Positions 45,667-57,001 of a stretch of 64,000 nt of DNA are shown here, piece by piece. The notes under the pieces are model-generated. The model worked only from the letters and a program-made list of their open reading frames with translations, did no database searches and had not been told where the DNA came from. Numbering within the stretch: position 1 is the stretch's first letter; every line of letters starts with the position of its first letter. Source of the stretch: Primulina eburnea (taxonomy: Eukaryota > Streptophyta > Magnoliopsida > Lamiales > Gesneriaceae); the NCBI RefSeq assembly GCF_022965805.1, contig NC_133116.1, positions 8,886,601 to 8,950,600 of the forward strand. Reading direction: 5' to 3'. The translations under genes were made by a program, and so were the position numbers.

Positions 45667-46154
45667 TTTAATTTCAGATTTTGTACCTGCAATAAAATGT
45701 TAGTAGAAATAAAAGATTTTCCTCACCCAAATTCTCACAATCACTCCAAAGAAATAACACTCGCACTCAAATGTTTTTCGCTCGAATTTGATAGCTCTCT
45801 CAAAGGTATGCTCAATATTTATAATTATATTTTTTTTATCAAACTAACAAGATTCAACTTGTGAACACTTGCAACTGTCTCACTTGGATTGCATGAAAAC
45901 AAAAACGATAGAATAACACAGAACAAATTTTTTTCCGAGAATTTTGGAATATCAAAATATGATAGAAATAACGCAGATCTTAAAATAGAACAAAGGATAA
46001 CACAAAACTTGAAACAGAACAAATTTTTGTTTTTTTTTTGGTAGATAAGACAATAGAAACAAAAAGATACCACAGATCTGAGAACAAAATGAAATTTGAG
46101 ACAGATCTGAAAAAATAACAACAACGATAACTTACTTGAATTCAATGAGCCAAA

Positions 46155-46166
46155 GCTTTGATACCA
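46155..46166 (-). promoter_or_regulatory. Primer-binding site of Gypsy-E
   Basis: TGGTATCAAAGC on minus, two bases inside the LTR; one mismatch to initiator-Met tRNA complementarity. Confidence 0.8.
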
Positions 46167-46168
46167 AA

Positions 46169-47042
46169 TGATACGAATCCTCGTACGAATGAAAGGCAAG
46201 CACGAATATATAAATCGCACCCTCAATTCAATAACAAACAAGGAACGATTATTTTGTCCCGATCTTTTGAAACAAGTAACGATTTTGTGATATTCACCTC
46301 TAAGCGATTATAACTTAGCAACAAATATCAACGATAAAACAATTGTATTTCAAACGAACCTTCAAAAAACTTGTTTTGACAATCCGTGCGAAGATCAATC
46401 GACAAACGCCACAAAGATGTAATCTTTGATAAGTTTGATTTTGATTTTGAACACAAAGCTTTTGTCTTGTAAATTTGAGAGAAATCTCAAGTGTTTGTAT
46501 ATTAATCAATCATTATTCCGTTCATGGTCTGATACACTGAATATATATTCAATAAAGTATGAAAAAGTAGTGTAAAAAGGCTTAATTAAGATAACAAGCA
46601 AATTTGACACGGAAGTTGACAAAAGACCGCGGGTGCGCTGCATACTGGACGGCGGGTGTGGTGTGGCTTCGGGAAAAAAAAAAAAATTTTAATCATAGTC
46701 CGCAGGTGCGCCCTGTTTTAGCGCGGGTGCGGCCCTGTTTTAGCGCAGGTGCGCTAGACTTTCGGCAATTGGACCGCGGGTGCGGTCTCTTTTTTAGCGT
46801 GGGTGCGCTGGACCTTCGACAATTGCACTTGAATAACATTCCAAAGACCTCCAATATTATTCCCATGATTCCCAACCTCCTCTAATTTAGACATCTAACT
46901 TTTAGGACTTCCTTGATAGCTCATCATGAGTCCTTGAAGTGCATCTTTAAACTTCTTGCTTCTTCCCCTTGTTATAGGTCCTTCGGACAACTCCAACGAC
47001 TCCCATGCTTTCTTTGGTGCTTGATCAACCAAGTTTGCATCA
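46169..47042 (-). repeat. Gypsy-E LTR (right; the 5' LTR on minus)
   Basis: 874 bp matching 40383-41238 with scattered substitutions and an altered number of the GC-rich GCGGGTGCG units (about 46620-46830). Confidence 0.93.
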
Positions 47043-47106
47043 CCGTCTCACACAAGTTTTTGTCTTAAATGAAATATTTTTCGTGTTTAATTGATAAGAG
47101 TTGAAT

Positions 47107-47288
47107 GAGTGGGTGTCATGTGAGACCGTTTCACGGATCTTAATATGTGAGACGGGTCAATCCTATCGGTATTCACAATAAAAAGTAATACTCTTATCAT
47201 AAAAAGTAATACATTTTTACGGATGACCCAAATAAGATATCCGTATAACAAATACGACCCGTGAGATCGTCTCACCCAAGTTTTTGTC
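47107..47288 (+). mobile_element. 182-bp MITE with 9-bp target duplication
   Basis: GAGTGGGTGTCATGTGAGAC...CCCAAGTTTTTGTC, exactly 182 bp, flanked by perfect GAGTTGAAT (47098-47106 and 47289-47297). The duplication length suggests Mutator-type (MULE) mobilisation. Confidence 0.9.
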
Positions 47289-47297
47289 GAGTTGAAT

Positions 47298-48196
47298 TAG
47301 AGTGATAAGACAAGATAGGAATTAAATTTTCATTGGTAAATGTTTTAATATAAATTAATATTTATTGAATGTATTATCAAGTTAATAAATTCGGAGTAGA
47401 CTAAAACCAAGGTTAGTTTCCTCTTAGTTCGCTTAATCAATTTATTTTCATTGCATTATAATTAGTTTTTGATATAATTTAATTATTAATTTCTTTATAG
47501 TAAATAATTTTGAAAATCCCTCATTATTTTATTGTGTTTATTTGTAGCACAATCAAATTCATACTTCCTCGTGAGAACGATCTTACTCAGAGTTGGGTTA
47601 ATTTAGACGTGACGCAACTAATCGTTACCAAGAATCCAGTCATGTTCATTTATTTCTGTTAGTAAATCAACGAAGGATCTAAGTTGTTCATATTTTTGGC
47701 CGAAGCAATTGGTTCTATGTCTGATTTAAATGACTTGCGCTATATGTTACCTTTAGTTATTTATTATTTGTTATGTAATAATCTATTATGATTTAGTTTA
47801 ATGAAAATGTTTTTTATTTAAAAAGAAAAGAAATAATCAAATATTTGCTTAGAGTCACGTCATTATGTCCCCTTGCCTCGGTGAAAACATTTTACCAAAG
47901 CATAAAAAAAATTCACAGATTCTAGATATTTTTACTTTTATAATTATTTTATCCAAAATATAGTACCTTTTTCTATTAAATATTTTTTTGAAAAAAATAG
48001 TCAAATATGTAATATTTCACCCAAAGCCTCCTTTATTGGCATCCTCTTTTACGGATATCGTACACAAAATTTATGGACTACTTTTCTCCACGAGTTGCCG
48101 ACTTTAAAATAGTGGACCAAATCGAACCCCTTAAATTGTCTCCATATGTATCATTATTATTTTCTGTGTTGTTGAGGCTATCTATAATATGCAACG
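47298..48196. other. Intergenic, nothing recognised
   Basis: AT-rich sequence between the MITE and Copia-2; no ORF or shared repeat supported. Confidence 0.55.
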
Positions 48197-48472
48197 GGTT
48201 GAAATAATATATTTGAATATTAAAAAAGTAATAGTTGAATATTTGAATGTTGAAAATAAGAGTTGTAAAGTTAGAAATTTGTGTGTGATGATGTAGGTAA
48301 CGATATATTTTATTTTTGGATTATGTGTAATGAAACTCTATACATAGATCTCTCATTTGTGAAGAAAAACACAATTGAGTAGAGAGAAAAATATTATAAA
48401 GTGTGTAGTTTGATAAATTTTGAGAGTTTGAGATTTTTACTTTTTACCATAAATTTTTACTTTTTCACAACA
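48197..48472 (+). repeat. Copia-2 5' LTR
   Basis: 276 bp. It begins GGTTGAAAT where the 3' LTR has TGTTGAAAT, and its TATA box reads TATACATAG (48339-48347) instead of TATAAATAG (54282-54290), which probably weakens the promoter. Confidence 0.92.
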
Positions 48473-48997
48473 CGTTATCAGCACGAAGCTCTAAAAGTCC
48501 TACATACTTTTCCAAGCTCCAAACAGAAGAAAAATGTAACAAAAGTAATTATATTTATTTTACTGTTATTTATTTATTGTGTATTTATTTAATATACAAT
48601 ATAATGTTATTATGAGAAATAATAAAAATAAATTTTTCATAAACTTGTTATAAATCCTGGGAGGATGTTAAGACGACATCCCACACTCCCGGTAAGGAAT
48701 ACGACAAGTATAAAAGCCTATAAGGTTTTTAAACAAAATAAATTATGACACTCATTATAATATTATGATATGATATACATAATTATTTAAACATATCTAA
48801 TATTATATATACCATATCATTACCATAAAATTATACAAATACATACCTTTATTTTTTTGAACACCAACGGTCATAAATGGTAAAAAACGGCTAGTTTTTG
48901 CCCTATAAATATGATCTCACAAACACATTCAATCACTCCAACTTTCTCTTCTTCTCTAAAAATTATTCATCATCAAATTTTTCGAAGAAAAAAGAAG

Positions 48998-49153
48998 ATG
49001 GCTTTCTCAAGGATATTTTTAATTTTTTTGGTTATCATACTCACGAGTCTTGTATTTATCGGAGAATATCATCCTCGTGCGTTTTCTTTATTTTTACAAA
49101 TACTTGTACTTGTTGTTTATCCGTTACTTTGTATTGTAATATTTATTAACTAA
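48998..49153 (+). CDS. Small hydrophobic leader ORF of Copia-2 (51 aa)
   Basis: The start is AAGATGGC, with purine at -3 and G at +4, a favourable plant context. The product begins MAFSRIFLIFLVIILTS and is almost wholly hydrophobic, with two predicted membrane segments (about 5-21 and 31-49) around a short polar EYHPRAF link. A TATA-like CCCTATAAATA lies about 95 bp upstream (48901-48911) inside the leader. The frame is open upstream to 48911 as well. It ends four bases before the gag ATG at 49158. It resembles no retrotransposon protein I know. It could be an upstream regulatory ORF, a captured host peptide or chance. Confidence 0.4.
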   Translation: MAFSRIFLIFLVIILTSLVFIGEYHPRAFSLFLQILVLVVYPLLCIVIFIN

Positions 49154-49157
49154 TAAA

Positions 49158-50315
49158 ATGCATCGTAATTTTTTTAGTACCACCATGTCAAATTTAACAA
49201 AGCTCGAATTTATTGCGCACGACATCACGGGAAAGAATTATATGCCATGGACTCTAGATGTAGAAATGCATCTTGAGTCATTGGGTCTAAGCGAGACCAT
49301 TAAAGAAAATGGCATATGCACGTCACAAGAAAAGGCAAGAGCCGTGATATTTTTGCGTCGACATCTCGACGATGGATTGAAATGTGAATATCTGACTGAA
49401 AAAAATCCCATGGCTTTGTGGAAGGGATTAAAAGAAAGATTTGAACATATAAGGGAAGTTATACTTCCGACCGCCCGGGATGAATGGAATACACTGAGAT
49501 TCCAAGATTTTAAAAAAGTCAATGATTACAATTAGGCGATGTATAGAATAATCTCGCAATTAAAATTTTGTGGACTTGAGGTCACAAAATCTGATATGCT
49601 TGAAAACACATTTTCCACATTTCATGCATCAAATATTACTCTACAGCAACAATATAGAGTACGTGGATTTGCGAGATATTCTGAGCTCATCACCTGTCTT
49701 CTTGTGGCGGAAAAGAACAATGAGCTATTAATGAGAAATCATCAGTCCCGACCCACTGGATCAACAGCATTTCCCGAAGTAAATGCTGTAAGTAAAAATG
49801 AATTTAAACCTCGGAACCAAAATCAAATTCATAGACAAGATTTTGGTCGAGGTCGAGGTCGAGGTCGAGGTCGTGGACGTGGACGTGGACGTGGAATTGG
49901 CCGTGGTCGTGGTCGAGGCCGTGGTTTTGAAAATAATAGAGATAGTTATTTTTATAATTCATCTCAAAAGAGCGTCTCAAACCATCCACAGAAAAGGCAT
50001 CATGAGAATACAAGTATTAATGAGAATCACTCAAAAAAATATGAAAGTTCTTGTTACAGATGTGGTACTCCAGGACATTGGTCCAAAGTTTGTCGAGCCC
50101 CTGAGCATCTTTGTAAACTTTATAAAGAATCATTAAAGGGGAAAGAAAAGGAGATCAACTTCACTGAACGCAGTGACCGTTTGAGTGATTTAACTCATTT
50201 TGATGCTGGTGATTTTATGAATGATTTCTCTGGAAATGGTCAACATGTTGGTGGGATAGAAATGAACAATTTTGATGCTACAGATTTTCTCAATTATTTC
50301 TCTGAAAATGAATAA
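49158..50315 (+). pseudogene. Copia-2 gag with one premature stop
   Basis: Copia gag: start MSNLTKLEF at 49185 (in frame with an ATG at 49158), GKNYMPWTLDVEMHLESL, LWKGLKERF. An in-frame TAG at 49533-49535 interrupts, and the frame continues at once (MYRIISQLKFCGLEV) to a run of nine or more Arg-Gly repeats (49848-49925) and a CCHC knuckle (CYRCGTPGHWSKVC). It ends in an acidic tail with a duplicated FDAxDFxNxFSxN motif. The RGRG tract is an RNA-binding feature. A TAA ends gag 145 bp before the pol ATG. Confidence 0.88.
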
Positions 50316-50460
50316 TTTAATGGTAGAATATAAATGTACAATAATTGATTTTTCATGTATTCATGTAATAATGTTTTATTGTATAATTATGATATGTATT
50401 ATATTTACATATGTATTTTCAGTAATTTTATTTCATTGCATATTTTTTTGAAGTTCAAAT

Positions 50461-53400
50461 ATGGAAAATGCTATGAGCAAAGCTGAAGTTTGCATACCCG
50501 ATAGTAGTACAACGCACACTATCGTCCGAGATAAAAGATATTTCTTGGAACTAAAACCAACAAAAACAACGGTGAATACAATATCAGGTCCTGTAGACTT
50601 GATTAAAGGATGTGGTAAAGCATAATTTTTGTTACCTAATGGTACAAAATTTTTGATCAATGATGTTTTATATTTACCACAATCGAAAAGATATTTGTTG
50701 AGTTTTAATGATATATATTCTCATGGGTATGATACTCAAATAATGAATGAAGGGAATGAGAAATATATGTGTCTTATCACATATAAATCAGGAAAGAAAT
50801 ATGTGATTGAAAAACTACCAATGCTCCCTACTGGATTGCATTATACACATATAAGTCCCATTGAATCAAACATGGTAGTTGATAATTCTTCGATATTAAC
50901 CAATTGGCATGATCGATTGGGACATCCTGGTTCAACAATGATGCGAAGAATTATAGAAAATACACATGGTCATCCACTGAAAGACCAGAAGATCTTTCAG
51001 AATAATAAGTTTCAATGTCAAGCATGTTCTCTTGGAAAACTTATTATAAGACCATCACCAGTCAAAATCCAAACTGAATCACCAATGTTTCTTGAACGTA
51101 TTCAGGGTGATATTTGTGGACCAATCCATCCACCATGTGGACCATTCAGATACTTTATGGTATTGATTGATGCCTCCAGCAGATGGTCACATGTATGTTT
51201 ATTGTCAACTCGAAATGTTGCATTTGCAAGATTACTTGCTCAAATAATAAAATTGAGGAATCAGTTTCCCGATTATACAATCAAGAAAATTAGACTTGAT
51301 AATGCTGGTGAATTTACTTCCCAGACTTTCAATGATTATTGTATGTCTATGGGAATCATTGTTGAGCATCCTGTTGCTCATGTACATACACAGAATGGAT
51401 TGGCTGAATCATTGATTAAACGTCTGCAAATGATTGCTAGACCAATGATTATGAAAACAAAGCTCCCTATTTCTATATGGGGACATGCAATTTTACATGT
51501 TGATTCATTAATTCGCATCAGACCAAGTGCATATCATAAATACTCCCCATTGCAGCTTGCATTTGGTAAAGAACCAGACATTTCTCATCTGAGAATTTTT
51601 GGATGTATGGTGTATGTGCCTATTGCACCACCACAACGAAAGAAAATGGGACCTCAAAGAAAGGTTGGAATTTATATCGGTTATGATAGTACATCAATCA
51701 TTCGATATCTTGAACCTCAGACAGGAGATGTGTTCACAGCACGTTTTGCTGATTGTCATTTTAATGAGGAAATCTTCCCAATGTTAGGGGGAGAACAAAA
51801 ACATACCGAAAAAGAAATTACATGGTACGTATCATCATTGTTACATCTGGATCCAAGAACAAAACAATGTGAAAAAGATGTACAACAAATTGTACACTTG
51901 CAAAGAATAGCAAATCAAATACCAGATGCATTTGCAGACACAAAAGGGGTAACTAAATCATATATACATGCTGCAAATGCCCCTACTCGAATTGAAATTC
52001 CAAAGAAACAAATGGAACATACTCATGATGTCATTAAACGCCTGAAGCGTGGAAGGCCAGTCGGTTCCAAGGATAAAAATCCTCGAAAAAGAAAATCCAT
52101 AGAGAAACACGATGATCACAAAATAAAGAATGATGTTTCTGAAGAAACACATGATGATCACAAAATAGAGAATGGTGTTCCTGAAGAAACACATGATGAT
52201 GAAAATGTTCTGTCAGAACCACAAACTGACGAGAATCATGAAATCTCTATCAATTACATTAATACTGGAAAAATATAGAACCGAAAAGATATAGATGAAA
52301 TTGATGATATATTTTCTTATAATGTGGCAATCGACATCATAAATGATAACGAAGATCATGAACCAAAATCTTTTGGTGAATGTAAAAATCGGCAGGATTG
52401 GATAAAATGGAAAGATGCCATCCAGGTTGAATTGGATTCGCTAAATAAACGTAATGTTTTTGGACCTATAGTCCTTACACCTGAAGGTGTAAAACCTGTT
52501 GGATACAAATGGGTTTTTATTCGAAAGCGAAATGAGAAAAATGAAATAGTAAGATATAAAGCTCGACTTGTTGCACAAGGTTTTTCTCAAAGGCCTAGAA
52601 TTGATTATGAAGAAACGTATTCTCCTGTGATGGATGCAATTACGTTTCGGTATTTGATTAGCTTGGCGGTATCTGAAAATTTAGAAATGCGTCTTATGGA
52701 TGTTGTTACAGCTTACTTATATGGATCACTTGATAGTAATATATATATGAAAATCCCTGAAGGACTTAAGATGCCTGAAGCACAAAGTTCAAAACCTAGG
52801 GAATGTTATTCTGTGAAATTACAAAGATCATTATATAGGTTAAAGCAATCAGGTCGAATGTGGTATAATCGACTAAGTGATCACTTGATGAAAAAGGGAT
52901 ATGTAAATAATTCAATATGCCCTTGTGTTTTCATTAAGAAAACAACATCCGGATGCGTAATTATTGCTGTATATGTTGATGATTTAAACATCATTGGAAC
53001 GAATAAGGAAATTCAAGAAGTTGTGTCATACTTGAAGGAAGAATTTGAAATGAAGGATCTTGGAAAAACCAAGTATTGTCTGGGTTTACAAATTGAACAA
53101 AAAGAATGTGGAATGTTTGTTCACCAGACAAATTATACAGAAAAGATCCTTAAACGTTTTAATATGGATAAAGCAAATCCTTTAAGTACTCCAATGGTTG
53201 TTAGATCATTAAACATAGAAAAGGATCCATTCCGTCCATGTGAAGATGATGAAGATATTCTTGGTCCAGAAGTACCATATCTAAGTGTCATCGGTGCCCT
53301 TATGTACCTTACAAATTGTACAAGGCCTGATATATCTTTTGTCGTGAATCTGTTGGCAAGATTTAGCTCATATCCAACAAAGAGACACTGGAACGGAATT

Positions 53401-53975
53401 AAACATATATTCCGTTATCTACGAGGAACGACAGACTTGGGAATTTTGTATTCAAAAGATGCTAATCCAAGTATAATTGGTTATGCCGATGCTGGATACT
53501 TATCTGATCCACACAAGACACGTTCCCAAACTGGATATGTATTTACTCGTGGAGGCACTGCAATATCTTGGCGTTCACAGAAACAAACGCTCGTAACAAC
53601 TTCGTCAAATCATGCCGAGATTATTGCACTACATGAAGCAAGTCGTGAATGTGTGTGGTTAAAATCAATGACCCAGCATATCCAAATTTCATGTGGATTA
53701 TCATTCGATGAGAAGCCTGTGATACTATATGAAGATAATGCTGCATGTGTTGCTCAAATGAAAGAATGATACATAAATTAAAAAGCGACAGAACTAAACA
53801 TATTCCTCCTAAGTTCTTCGCATTCACCAAGGAGCTTGAGAAGAATAAATGTATTGATGTTCGTCACATTCAATCAAGTGAAAACTCATCAGATCTCTTC
53901 ACAAAGTCACTTCCTACATCAATATTCAGAAAGCACATATATAATATTGGGATGCGCAATCTACGAAATTTGTGA
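50461..53975 (+). pseudogene. Copia-2 pol (protease-integrase-RT-RNase H), broken
   Basis: It starts MENAMSKAEVC; the protease motif reads PDSSTTHTI, the Gly of D-S-G being replaced by Ser. A TAA at 50623-50625 follows, then 50629-52278 is open: integrase zinc region (HDRLGHPG...CQACSLGK), core (GDICGPIHPP, DNAGEFTSQTFNDY, VHTQNGLAESLIK) and basic RGRPVGSKDKNPRKRK. A TAG at 52276-52278 precedes RT (52324-53769; LMDVVTAYLYGSL, YVDDLNII) and RNase H. A small insertion near 53767 shifts the frame; the last block continues in 53745-53975. Four lesions in total; otherwise complete. Confidence 0.9.
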
Positions 53976-54139
53976 AGAATTGTTCATGTCAACATCAGGG
54001 GGAGTTTACGTGACTGCACTCTTTTTCCCTTACTACGGTTTTTATCCCAATGGGTTTTTCCAAGTAAGGTTTTTAACGAGGCAGTACAAAACACGTAATG
54101 AAGACATCATCGTATCATGATCATCATCACAAGGGGGAG

Positions 54140-54415
54140 TGTTGAAATAGTATATTTGAATATTGAAAAAGTAATAGTTGAATATTTGAATGTTGAAAAT
54201 AAGAGTTGTAAAGATAGAAATTTGTGTGTGATGATGTAGGTAATGATGTATTTTATTTTTGGATTATGTGTAATGAAACTCTATAAATAGATCTCTCATT
54301 TGTGAAGAAAAACACAATTGAGTAGAGAGAAAAATATTATAAAGTGTGTAGTTTGGTAAATTTTGAGAGTTTGAGATTTTTACTTTTTACCATAAATTTT
54401 TACTTTTTCACAACA
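54140..54415 (+). repeat. Copia-2 3' LTR
   Basis: TGTTGAAATAG...CACAACA with an intact TATA box TATAAATAG at 54282-54290, followed by the CAACG target duplication. Confidence 0.93.
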
Positions 54416-54771
54416 CAACGATATTATTATTTCAATTAAAATGAAATTTTAATATAAGATATTTGTTTTTAAATCTCAAAACATTTAATTATGTGTTCGG
54501 TTTTTGTCAGATCAAAACTTTCTCTATAATATATGAATACAAAAAATAAAAAATGCACTCAATGTGTCCACGATTTTTTCTGGATGAAATTCAGTACAAA
54601 ACATTGAAAGTTGAAACATATATATGATTTTACAGAACAAATTGGTTTAAATATGATCTCAATAATAAAATTTTGAGCATAAAATTGGAACACATATATT
54701 AATATCAATACTTTATACACTTGTTTGTGAGCAAAAATATCATGTGTTAATACGTGAGCTGAAAACGTTAA

Positions 54772-55281
54772 GGCTGCGTTTGGTTGCAGGATAAAATAAA
54801 CTAATGATTAGTAAGTAAATGATAAAGAAAATGATTGTTGTATAAATGTAATATATGGTAGTATGTTTGGTAAGATTTTTAAGTATAGGATAATCTTGAA
54901 ATTTTTGATGAAATGACAAAATTGTCCTTCCTCTTTTATTTTTCTTGTTCCACTCCGATGACGGCGGTCCGGCGGTGGCTGTGCGGTGGCGTCCGACGAA
55001 TTTCCGGCGAGGGCGGCGACGGTCCGGCGAGGGCGGCGGCGGCAGTCCGGCAGCCGAGGTGGTTCAATAGCGGTAAAGGAAGAAGGGTAAAATTGGAAAG
55101 AGAGTAGGGATAGAGGGGAGATTAATAATCCTTCGGAGGAAGGAGGTATTATTTATCACACATAATACCACCTAATCACTTGTAGGAGGGATTGAACTGG
55201 ATAAATAAAAATCGTACCAAACGCAGGATAAAGTGTGATAAAATAATCAATCCTACATAATCCTATCTACCAAACGCAGCC
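54772..55281. mobile_element. 510-bp MITE with GC-rich core
   Basis: Terminal inverted repeats GGCTGCGTTTGGT / ACCAAACGCAGCC, flanked on both sides by TTAA (54768-54771, 55282-55285). This could be a 4-bp TTAA duplication, or a TTA/TAA-type Tourist (PIF/Harbinger) insertion; the palindromic flank makes the two indistinguishable here. A core at 54955-55067 is very GC-rich (CGGCG repeats) in AT-rich surroundings. The short ORF over the core (54913-55107) has no recognisable domain. Confidence 0.75.
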
Positions 55282-55285
55282 TTAA

Positions 55286-55744
55286 ATATCATATATTAAT
55301 ACTATATTTTTTATTTTTTATATCAATTTTCATTCGAAAAAATGTGTCATTGATAACAAAAAAATTTATACATATTTGGTATTCATAAATCTTATATTAG
55401 TATCAGATCTAAAATCTTTAATACTCAATATCATATATTAATAACAGTTTTTGAAATTTTTATACCGAATTTTCGTCTGAAAAAAAAATATAGTTAATAT
55501 CAAAATTTGTTATATATTTTTTTATACTAAAAAATCATATATTAACGTCAGATCTAAAATTTTAATATTATGTACTCAATTTAATCCGAAAATATAAACG
55601 TGGATAGAAGGATTGTGTTAGTGAACGATGAAAGAAAAACACATTGATGTCCTTCAATATTTTTCCATAATGAAACTTTTACTTTTCAATTGGTCCAATG
55701 GAAGCACTCAACCACGCTTACGCTGCTGATCCTATTTTCTTACA
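55286..55744. other. Intergenic AT-rich DNA upstream of gene B
   Basis: Low-complexity AT-rich sequence between the MITE and gene B; no feature supported. Confidence 0.5.
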
Positions 55745-55807
55745 TTGTTGAATGCGTGGGGCTATTCTTCAGACACCAAACCCTTGCCTACTCGTACGAT
55801 TTCCCAA

Positions 55808-55818
55808 TTGACAGTCAA
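55808..55818. promoter_or_regulatory. Palindromic W-box pair upstream of gene B
   Basis: TTGACAGTCAA: two opposed TTGAC cores, the binding word of WRKY factors, 92 bp before the start codon at 55910. Function is inferred from the motif only. Confidence 0.45.
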
Positions 55819-55909
55819 CTCTCTTCATACGCGAGATTATCACTACTTTTCTCAAGATTATGAATTTTTTGAAAACTCGAGAGATTTTGATCCGGTGAAC
55901 CCAAAAACG

Positions 55910-56663
55910 ATGCATGATTTCTTCATATATTCGAGCTTCTGTATATTCTGTGTCATCATCTTATCCGAAAGATCTTCCGGCGCCGATTACCGATATGAAG
56001 CCTGCAGCGTACCGGTCCTTTGTGGTGGCCTGAACATAAGCTTTCCGTTCTATATTCAAGGCCTGCAGGAAGCCTACTGTGGATTCCCTGGATTTATGCT
56101 AAACTGCAGCGATCTTGGATCCCCAGTTCTTGAATTACCCGGAAACGAATATGTAATCGAGGGAATCTCTTATAGAAACCGGAATTTTCGTGTGATTGAT
56201 TCAGCTGTTTTAAACTCAAATTCCAGCAGCTGTCTCCCAGGAATTAGAAACAGCACGCTTTATACGCGGCCCCAGTTCGATTATGTAGATGCAACACATC
56301 TCCGTCTGTTCGGAGACTGCCGGGAGAAGTTAACTAATGATCTGTCTAGGTACCAGGTTGACTGTGGTAACTGGGACTTGGCATTGTATGATGATGGTAG
56401 AGATGAAAACTTGATCAGAATTGCGCTGGAAGATTGCCCAAGAAACGTTCTGGTGCCGGTGGATGGGGCCGGCCAATCGGGCGGTGGAAACGGCGGAATT
56501 GGAGATGTCCTCGAGGTTGCCAAGAAGGGATTTGAATTGAACTGGATAGCAGCCGATTGTGACGCATGTGAAATAAGTGGTGGGAGTTGTGGATTTAATG
56601 AAACTTCTTATAAATTCATGTGTTTCTGCCCTGACAGACCTCATTCCGCGACTTGCAAACCTG
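55910..56663 (+). CDS. Gene B: LRK10L/WAK-like ectodomain first exon, no kinase of its own
   Basis: Codes for an extracellular wall-sensing module. ATG 55910 begins a signal peptide (MHDFFIYSSFCIFCVIILS). A GUB_WAK_bind domain follows (about 33-97: [28 protein letters not shown]), then a full WAK-associated domain ending in the conserved CDACEISGGSCGF...CFC tail. The exon ends in phase 1 at a consensus donor CTG|GTAAGT. An upstream in-frame ATG (55745) exists but would bury the signal peptide. No transmembrane or kinase exon follows in the next 3.9 kb. It may splice to exon 2 of gene C, or be a secreted/orphan fragment; reading through the intron gives a stop at 56779. Confidence 0.8.
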
Positions 56664-56820
56664 GTAAGTTCTTTTCCCTTTTCTTCAGTATATTATTTCA
56701 GATACATCTCACCTGGTGTAGCGTAAATATGGCCGTATCACATACTTTAGGCATTAATCAATTAATTATTTCTACTTAACAGAATTAGCTAAATTGAAAT
56801 TTCTAAAAAATTCTCATAGA

Positions 56821-56823
<3 letters not shown>

Positions 56824-56864
<41 letters not shown>
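56824..56864. repeat. (TA)n microsatellite
   Basis: TA run of about 40 bp, 160 bp into the putative intron after gene B. Confidence 0.9.
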
Positions 56865-56866
<2 letters not shown>

Positions 56867-57001
56867 ACAGCCTCATTTTCATGAGCTGACGCTGATATGG
56901 AGAATTGCGCCGCGATTTAATCTATATTTTTTTATATAAAATATTCTACACTCTTAGTTTTTGCAATTATATGACCATATTGATTGAGATGTGTGTGGAT
57001 A

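Larger units (their letters stand above)
40383..47042 (-). mobile_element. Gypsy-E: complete Ty3/gypsy element inserted in a 182-bp MITE
   Basis: LTRs of 856 and 874 bp (40383-41238, 46169-47042) flank gag and pol on the minus strand. The target duplication is CCGTC (40378-40382, 47043-47047). The primer-binding site (46155-46166) reads TGGTATCAAAGC on minus, one base off the initiator-Met consensus. The polypurine tract is at 41239-41251. Protease (IIDGGSCINVAS) and the tail ([21 protein letters not shown]) suggest a chromovirus, possibly of the CRM/Reina/Galadriel group; the clade is not resolved. The polyprotein has several stops and frameshifts, so it is dead. Confidence 0.93.
48197..54415 (+). 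mobile_element. Copia-2: complete 6.2-kb Ty1/copia element
   Basis: Two 276-bp LTRs (48197-48472, 54140-54415) with perfect target duplication CAACG (48192-48196, 54416-54420). After the 5' LTR comes CGTTATCAGCACGA, presumably the primer-binding site; I cannot assign the tRNA. A 685-bp leader carries a small ORF, then gag, a 145-bp spacer, then pol. The LTRs differ at about eight positions (about 3 %), including the first T and the TATA box of the 5' LTR. Same family as Copia-1. Confidence 0.93.

Noticed and set aside
49804..50136. Overlapping ORFs on both strands over the Arg-Gly repeat of Copia-2 gag
   Set aside because: Shadow frames of the simple GGTCGA/GGACGT repeat encoding the RG tract.
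54913..55107. 64-aa Arg/Gly-rich ORF
   Set aside because: Falls on the GC-rich MITE core; composition-driven and no domain.
55745..55909. Upstream ATG of gene B adding 55 residues
   Set aside because: It would place a polar stretch before a clear signal peptide; the ATG at 55910 fits the family.
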